Part shown: in pieces, positions 18,501 to 27,500 of the stretch | Layout of the letters: every line of letters starts with the position of its first letter | Position numbering within the stretch: the stretch's first letter is position 1 | Assembly (NCBI RefSeq): GCF_000764305.2 | Contig: NW_025944508.1 | Coordinates: forward strand, 1 to 64,000 | DNA length: 64,000 nucleotides | Source of the DNA: Hyalella azteca | Taxonomy: Eukaryota; Arthropoda; Malacostraca; Amphipoda; Hyalellidae | Direction: 5' to 3' | Program-made: the position numbers and the translations under genes | Notes under the pieces: model-generated | The model's input: only the letters and a program-made list of their open reading frames with translations | Told to the model about the DNA's origin: nothing | Databases searched by the model: none

Positions 18501-21500
18501 ATTTCTTATCTCACCAATCTCGGTGAATAATAATATTTTTACCAGGCTACAGTCGTACCATTGTTTACTTGGCACTTTTAAAGTTAGCCCACAGTTCCAC
18601 TACCCCAAATTCATTCAGATTCATTCAAACAGGGGGATTTGGCCAACAGTAACCAAATGCAGGCTATTCTCGACGTGTTACTAAAAACTACTTCAAGTCT
18701 TGGCAAATTCGTTTCGTAATCATAATTTACTTTGCATGCCAAATCCTTGATGAAAAACACGCAAGATGTTAGAGCTACTAAAGTATATACCCGCTTCAGA
18801 GCTACTGAAGGATATATTCTTCAGAGCTACCGGTACTGAAATTTGAAGAATAAACCCGCGCTGAAAACTCACCTAGAACGGTCAGAGAGAACGAGATGTT
18901 CTTGCACACTTCGTTGACGGCTTTAATGCAGGCTTCTAGTTGGTGGGAGCCCACATCACCCATGTACGGGTTAGTTATACGCAATATCACAGTTCCGTCT
19001 TCTCGACTAACGTTGATGTGGTAGCGATCGTTGACCACATGTACCGCCCCGGCTGCGGTGCTTGCTAGCACCACACCTGAGACATTGAAGCGGAAATTTT
19101 GGTCTGGATAAACTAGTATAATTCAAGGCATTTGCTTTCTTTTCGTTGGTATTAAAGGCAAAGGTTTTGTGTAAAGACTTTTCCAAGGTAACCTCTTGAC
19201 GAAACGTAAGTTTATGCAACATAAAATTCTGCTTCACAAAAGAAAATGGGCGGAGAGATGGTGGAAAAAGAAAGATTTTTGATGAGAATTCAGTTGACCC
19301 ATGCTTTGGAGCCTTGAAAATGTGGAGCGTAAATCGTTGACCGTGCATTTTCATATAGGACGAATCAGCCTGATCACAGCCAGCGGTCTTCAAGAGCACT
19401 CGTAGCGCTGCAAACTCTCACTTCAAAGGTCAGATCGTTACTGATTTCAGGATCATCGGTTATAAACATATACTGTGCCCATGTTACCATGTACATTACA
19501 AGCTTACACTAGACGGTCCCAAATAATTATTCCATCCTGTCTCGTTTATGAATTTCACTTGAAAACATGGTGTGAAAGTGCATAAGTGTCTTTTATTAGC
19601 CTAAATACACAACCAACAACTATATTGTTATCATAAAAAGCCATTACTCAGTATATTGTTACTTTAGGAATACATTAATAATGCTTTACAACTGTGGAAA
19701 AGTTGATGAACGGGGCAGAGCCTTTATGCTCTGAAATGAATTGTTTACCGTTGTGGGTCCATTTGATGCTCGGGATGCTAGGATGGCCCTCGTAAAGTAT
19801 GACCCAATGAATGATGTCATTCATCTCGTCCAAGTGAATGTCATACGAGTTATTCGGGAAACTCACGCTTGCCGTATCATTCTCTGCCGAAAGTTTGGAT
19901 ACATTTTAAGAAGAAATGCTTCAGTTTAAGGTTAGAGAAAACTCTGGACTGTAAATAATGGTTGCATTGAATGCTGGTAGTTTGTTTTTACATTGAAAAC
20001 ATTATCAGAAAATCTTCACCATCGCAAAAAAAATGAAGAAAAAATGTAAAAAACTATATACAAAGAGTTTTCGGAATTATAGTTAGACAAACTGCATAAT
20101 AAATTCTTCGCTATTTCTCAACAAGAATCAAGCAATATATAGCCTGTATTCTATCCATAATCTGAGCGGCACTTACTGAACACTTGAATGAAGACGGGTA
20201 CGGTAGAGGAGTTGTAGTATCTGTTGCCCACGTAGCAGTGATACGTGCCACTGTCATCCACACGAGCATTATACGAGTTATTCGGGAAACTCACGCTTGC
20301 CGTATCATTCTCTGCCGAAAGTTTGGATTCGATAAAAAAATGCTTCAGTTTAGAGTTAGGAAAAACTCTGGACTGGTAATAATGGTTGTATTGGGAGCTG
20401 GTAATTTGTTTTTACATTGAAAATATTATCAGAAAATCCCTAATATCGCAAAAAACTGAAAATTTTGAAAAAACTATATACAAAGAATTTTCACAATTAT
20501 AGTTAGACAAACTGCAAAATATATTCGTCGATATTTCTAGACAAAAATCAAGCAATACATTTGGCCTGTATTAACTATCCATAATCTGAGCGGCACTTAC
20601 TGAACACTTGAATGAAGACGGGTACGGTAGAGGAGTTGTAGTATCTGTTGCCCACGTAGCAGTGATACGTGCCACTGTCATCCACACGAGCATTTGTGAT
20701 GGTCAGGATAGACGATGATTCTATCTTGTTCGTCTCGATCGCAAACCGCTCCTCCTAAGACATAGTTTAATTCAGCTGAATTAATATGAATCGTGAACAA
20801 CATGCAGCCTCCCCGATGACATCGTTGGCGCTCCAAGTATGAACGCGTTCAAGAACAGACTTGATAAAGCTATGGAAAAATATATGTTCAGATTTGAAAT
20901 GCCTAGCTCCTTATCGAACGTGGTGGAAGTCTAGTAGCTACTTCAAACTATCGTCAGTCATGAAAAGATCCGGTCAAATGACACGAGTTTAGATCTTCTG
21001 TGAACAAGTCACGAAAAGTTCTAGAATCGGCGACAGGCCACATCAGGCCTACACTTCAGCGCCGACATCACTATGTTATGTAAATGATACTATGGAGATA
21101 TATACAGACAATGAAATTGAAACATCTTATTTAGTACCCGAACATCTCTTATTACTAGCGTCTAACGCTGGTATTTTTGTCGATGGAGTTACTATAATGT
21201 AACAGTAATTGTTAATTTATTACAGCACATGAACTTAATCTCTTGGTTACATTTACGCGCATGTATGAAATGATATGATATTATATTATTCTAAATTATA
21301 TATACATTGCATACATACTGTATTATGCATTGATGAATATTATAAAGCATTAATAAGTTGAACATAGTAATGACCTGGTGAGTGTGCGCCACGTCGTAGA
21401 GCCAGTAAGGTTCACCATCAGTGCGCTCTATCTTATTGCAGTGCAGGGCCACGGAGGTGCCCTCGAGCACGTCATAGAATGACATGTTAGCGTGTCTCAT

Positions 21501-24500
21501 CTGCCACGCCCCCGTCACCTGCACCCACGGCGTGATCGGCTCGTTCACGTCTGGGTACGCATGTTCAGAGCACATCTTCATAAACATACACAACGGATAA
21601 ATATAATAATTAAGTAAATAAATTAAAAAATTAATTAATTAATAACTAATAATTAATTAAAAATTAAATTAAAAATGAATTAAATATAATAATATTTAAA
21701 ACGGATAAATATAATAAAGAATAATCGTTCTATTACCTTTCGTAAATTATCGTTCCAAACATGATGAAAAAGTGATTTGTACAGAAATTTATAATTGAAA
21801 GAAAACATCTGTGGTCAAACTTTTGAATTTATATTTGACGATAGTGTGATTCTAATTCATGAACTAGTGAAGTTGTCAAACGGAACTAATAAATAATAAT
21901 TAACATTTAACGAAGGAACATTTGGAAATGTTGCTTTTGGATTAACGGCTCAATTGGAGCATGCGTGGGGCATAAAGAGAAGAGTTCTTTAATATTGACG
22001 ATTATGTTTTGTACGACTTACGATATAGGTCACGATAACACTACCTAATTAACAAATTTCAATACTGATTTGATCATGAAATACAATCTAATTTAAAGAA
22101 TCAATCTAATTGTATAAACGAAACATAAGGCCTAAGTGACGACACATGAACGTCTATAACTCAATTGTATAAATACATCTGCACACAGCTCAATTTCATA
22201 TAAACCATTGTTGTATATAACTTAATTGTGGTTAACTGAATTAAATAGTGACTCGAATATCAAGTTAATTTTTGCAATTGCAATTACAATGAAGAATAAA
22301 AAGAATAACATTTATATCGCATGAACTCTCAAGGCATTTTTAATGTCTAATTGGCTCATTATACTAAGTATTTCCATCAACATTATCTCTAGACTTACAA
22401 AAATAGAAGCAAATCATTATGTTATATATATTATATGCGGGTTATTTTTATATTATATGCGGGTTATTCATATATATTATATGAGGGTTATTTAAGATAT
22501 TATATGCGGGTTATTCATATATATTATATGAGGGTTATTTAAGCTAAGTCAAGCGTGTTGGTAAAAACAACTCACACATCCATGCGTTATTCATGCGTGC
22601 AAATGTTAGTGCAAAAGTCCAAAAAGTCGCCAAAAATAATTTGTCATCAACTAAAATATTACTGTTTATAAATCCATTACTTATTATTAACTGACTGAGA
22701 TGAAAGCAGCAATTATTAATTCTAAATTATTTTGTTAAAGCGTTAGTATTGTTAATAATACGATCGAATTCTATTTTCTTTGTCCATAAGTTTTTTCGAT
22801 GCCATTTTAAATGATTATTTCTCTTCTTGCATGTTTACCGCGAAGAAGAACATGAGAGTGTATTAAGGATCGAGTTTTTGAGCTTCATTTTTCTAGCATG
22901 ATCATTTATAAGTTAATAATGTATGAACAGCGTATGTTCAAGAAACTGTCATTAACAAGTAATCAATTAGCTCAGTTATAGGAACATTAATTAGATAAAA
23001 TCGTTAAGTCGCTGGCTATTTAATTTTAATCTTATCAAGACTGAACAAACCTTGAATAAAATAACTTGTGCGGATGCCTTTGTAGATGCCTTCACAGATC
23101 TTTATTCCAGTGTGTGTGAGCAACGTTTTATTGGCGGCAAACCCGTCCTGGGGGCTATACTTCCACGTCACCTGCACCCAAAAACCAAACCTAAATGAGT
23201 GCATTTTCTATTTTGCTTGTACTGAAGAAGATGTGCGTCGTTTTTTTACCCATACTGAAGGAAATATGACTTGTTTTTTTCACCCGTACGTAAGTAAATA
23301 TCTGTTCTTCTTTCACCCGTGGTGAAGTAAATATGCGTTCTTCTTTCACCGTAGTGAAGTAAATATGCGTTCTTCTTTCACCCGTACTGAAATAAATATG
23401 CGTTCTTCTTTCACCCAAATATTGCTGTTTATAAATCCATTACTTATTAGTAACTGAAGATCACTTTATTGTTAATAATACGATCGAATTCTATTTTCTT
23501 TGTCCATAAGTTTTTCGATGCCATTTTAAATGATTATTTCTCTTTTTGCATGTTTACCGCGAAGAAGAACATGAGAGTGTATTAAGGATCGAGTTTTTGA
23601 GCTTCATTTTTCTAGCATGATCATTTATAAGTTAATAATGTATGAACAGCGTATGTTCAAGAAACTGTCATTAACAAGTAATCAATTAGCTCAGTTATAG
23701 GAACATTAATTAGATAAAATCGTTAAGTCGCTGGCTATTTAATTTTAATGTTATTAAAATTGAACAAACCTTGAATAAAATAACTTGTGCGGATGCCTTT
23801 GTAGATGCCTTCACAGATCTTTATTCCAGTGTGGGTGAGCAACGTTTTATTGGCGGCAAACCCGTCCTGGGGGCTATACTTCCACGTCACCTGCACCCAA
23901 AAACCAAACCTAAATGAGTGCATTTTCTATTTTGCTTGTACTGAAGAAGATGTGCGTCGTTTTTTTACCCATACTGAAGGAAATATGACTTGTTTTTTTC
24001 ACCCGTACGTAAGTAAATATCTGTTCTTCTTTCACCCGTGGTGAAGTAAATATGCGTTCTTCTTTCACCGTAGTGAAGTAAATATGCGTTCTTCTTTCAC
24101 CCGTACTGAAATAAATATGCGTTCTTCTTTCACCCGCATTTAAGTAAAAGTCTTTTCTCCGTTTTCTCGTACTCGAGTAAAAATGCGTTTTTTCGTTCAC
24201 AAGTACCCAAGTAAAAATGCGTTCTAAATTCCCCCATACTTGAAGAAATAAACGCTAATTTTCTAATATAAAAGCCTTGAATGCTTATCAATTCCTTCTT
24301 CGTACACTGTCCGTATTTTCTTCCGAAACACAATGTACACTATAAGCATGCATGCCTCAATAAGCAAATTTTCCGTGCACTGGCACAACATTTGAACTGC
24401 TATAGGTCACGTGCATGTGAATTCTCTGTTGCTTAGTTACGATTGGTAGTAGTGATTTATACATGTATTTCCGTAGCGAAGGCTAGCAAGATAGAAAGCG

Positions 24501-27500
24501 TTAGTGAAAAAACAATAAAAGGAATAGGTTCATTAGTAAGTTCTAATTATTAATAAAGTTAGTTAATTATTAGTATGCATGATGTTAGTAGTTAGATGCT
24601 GCAAGGCAAACTTCAAATAATTCCAGCAATGCGTTCGGAGACGAAGAACAGAATTAATTTTCTTTTTAAACCGGAATGAGAAACATATGGACGAAAGCAA
24701 AATAATGCACAAATGTATAGATGACAACAAAGATAACGTTCCATCAGCTCGCGTGTAAAATAAAGCCGTGCAACAATGTTATTTGAAACTCGAAAATTTA
24801 TTATCAAGAACCAAGCATGCACGGTGCACTGCACCTACACTGCACCATGAAGTCTACGGAGGACAGCGCCGAGGCGTACATGCCGTAGCAAAAGAACATA
24901 ACCATTGTCTCGGACGCAGTAATGTTATAGCCTGTCTTCTTGTCGAAGAATTCCGGTGACACCTGTAGTATTGTTATGAAAATGTACTGTACATGAAGTT
25001 ATGGTTATGAAGGTAAAATCCGTAAAGTTTCAGTTAAAAAGGCACCGCCCAGAAAGTTATAGTTATAAATGCGAAACCTGTAAAGTTTTTTATATGATGG
25101 TCATCAATGCACAATTTATAAGAACCCGTAGGAATAAGTCAATCCAGAGAGAAGTATATCAAACAAATCAGTTGATTATAACCCGTTTTGAAGTAAATAC
25201 AAGAAGCAGAATGGTAAAAAGAACACAATTTATAAAATACTATGAAGAAGCACTAAACTCAGTATAGTGGACAAAAAATCGATTACAGCCCGTGCCAACG
25301 CTTGTTTAGGGTAGGTTGTACTACCGAACTAGGGTTTTAAGGGTTCTAGGACTAGAGTTGATAGGGTTCTAGAAACAAAGGGTTTAAGGGTTCTAGGGCC
25401 TTGGGCTCTAAGGGTTCTAGGAACTAGGGTTCTAAAGATTCTAGGACTATATATAGGATTGTAAAGGTTCTAGGGACAAAGGGTTTAAGTGTTTTGGGGA
25501 CTTGGGTTCTAAGGGTTCTAGGAATTAGGGTTGTAAGGATTCTAGGAACTAGGGCTGTAAGGGTTCTAGGACTAAAGTTTGAAGGGTTGTAGGACTAACT
25601 TCTAAGGGATCTAGGGACTAGGGTTCGAAGGGTTCTACGACTGGGGTTTTTAGTTTTTAGTTTTCTAGAACTAGGATTCTAAGGGTTCTTGTATTAGATT
25701 TCTATTGATTTCAGGGACTAGGGTTCTAAGGGTCCTAAGACTAGGGTTTTAAGGGTTCTAGGATTAGGGTTGTAAGGGTTCTAAGACTAGGATTCTAAAA
25801 GTTTTAGGACTAGAATCATATAAATAAAAGTTGAGGAATGCAAAAAGAGGAAATTAATATTAAGATATATAAATTGAAGAATATATAAATAGAGGAATAC
25901 GAATAGATTGATAAGATTAATAATATCTAGAGACGGACCTCGGTGCCGCTGGCTTGGGTGAGCGAGACTTCGACCTGCGGGAAGGAAGGCTTGCAGGGGA
26001 CGACGAAGTCCTGGTCTGAAGGAACCTTCAGGAAGTACACTTGGTTCTGCAGCGTAAGAAGATTATCCTCGTCTGCGCGAAGAAATAAATCTGGTTCATA
26101 TCTACGATAAGAAATGATTTTATGACTATAATAAATGCATTATTAATAAAATTTGAACCATTCCATACATTATAAAGTTCATATATTCTAATGCAGTACG
26201 AGTTTAAATACATCATATATAATGATAAATTAAGCATGGCTATATAGGTAATTATTTAATAAAATAATGTATTGACCCATCGGGAACCGAAAAGGTTGCA
26301 ACAAATGGTCGAAACGCAAAAAGCTTGGTGGAAGTTTTTAGCAGTGAATGAGTGTTTGGAGTGCTTTAATTGAGATATATTTCTGCTTGTATTTTGTTGA
26401 GCGTACACTCACCCTTGACGTAGAGGTAGATGCTGGAGCTGCATGAGGGTGACGATGATGTACAGTTGACGTATGCGCAGGTGTAGTAGCCAACATCGCT
26501 CACAGTTACGTTGTGTAACTGCCACAAAAATTATTCATATAATTAATTGGAAAATTTACCCCAGTTTCTCAGTATGTAACTGATGTCCAAAGTTTGGAAG
26601 AATTCATGTGTAGTATAATTGTAACTTTAAATACACGAGAGATCGAAAAAAAGTTTGTGCATCATAATTTAGGATGCAGGGCAAGAAAAACCTTGAAAGT
26701 AGTTAATTGATGAATTTGTTACAAACTTAAGTTAATCATCATAAACACGAACAATAAAAGACAAAAATACATATAATCTGTTAATGGCCCTTACACGCAC
26801 GAAAAAAAGTGGGGTAAACATATGTTCATCTTTCCCCATAAAGGTACAGAACTTGAATTGACGTGAATTATATGACAATTAGGAATAGAATTACCACGCT
26901 ATTCTAGCATACGATTGTTAGCAGCAATTATTAATTCTAAATTAGTTGGTTAAACAAAATGAATCATAAAGGAACCTGTTAGCCTGCAGAGTTTCGTAAT
27001 ATTTTTCTGATAAATTTATTCATCATAGATAATTATAAAATTTTTTAAGTAATTTGTCTATAATAGGGTTGATCATCGTAATTAATTATAAAATTACCCA
27101 ATGGTTACCTAATAATAAGCTAATAGTTAACTTTCTTAGGGCCAAGAATTAGCCCAAAAGTTAACTTTATTGAAAGTACAGATTTTGCTAAATGGTTAAC
27201 ATTCATGAGGGTTGCGAATTAGGGTAAATATAAGAGGTCTAATTCTTACCTCAAATTGAGCGGTGAATTTGAAGGTGTTCTGCGCGAAGTTCTGTGTGAG
27301 GATAATGGTAGAGATGATAAAAGAATAAAACGTTCATGGGACATTTATTATTTATTAAATATTGAATTGAATGTTTATATTTTGTAGGAAGCCAAATAAC
27401 AGAATTAATGGCCAACCATAAAAATGGGAAATATTTCAACGATAAAAATTATTTAATTTAAATTGTCATAAAGAACGCCGATTTCTGTTCCATCTTAAAA

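Larger units (their letters stand above)
22656..24135. repeat. 719-bp-offset tandem duplication carrying the D2 exon
   Basis: 22656-23417 and 23418-24135 are near-identical tandem copies, apart from a longer spacer in the first. Each holds one copy of the 121-nt D2 exon, flanking intron, and a 33-bp minisatellite. The exon copies differ by a single base. Confidence 0.9.

Noticed and set aside
24845..24962. Exon 6 with donor ATG|GTGCAG followed in series by exon 7
   Set aside because: It would be in frame, but exons 6 and 7 are homologous versions of the same Ig half, so a serial product would duplicate it. I kept it as the less likely option, to be decided by transcripts.
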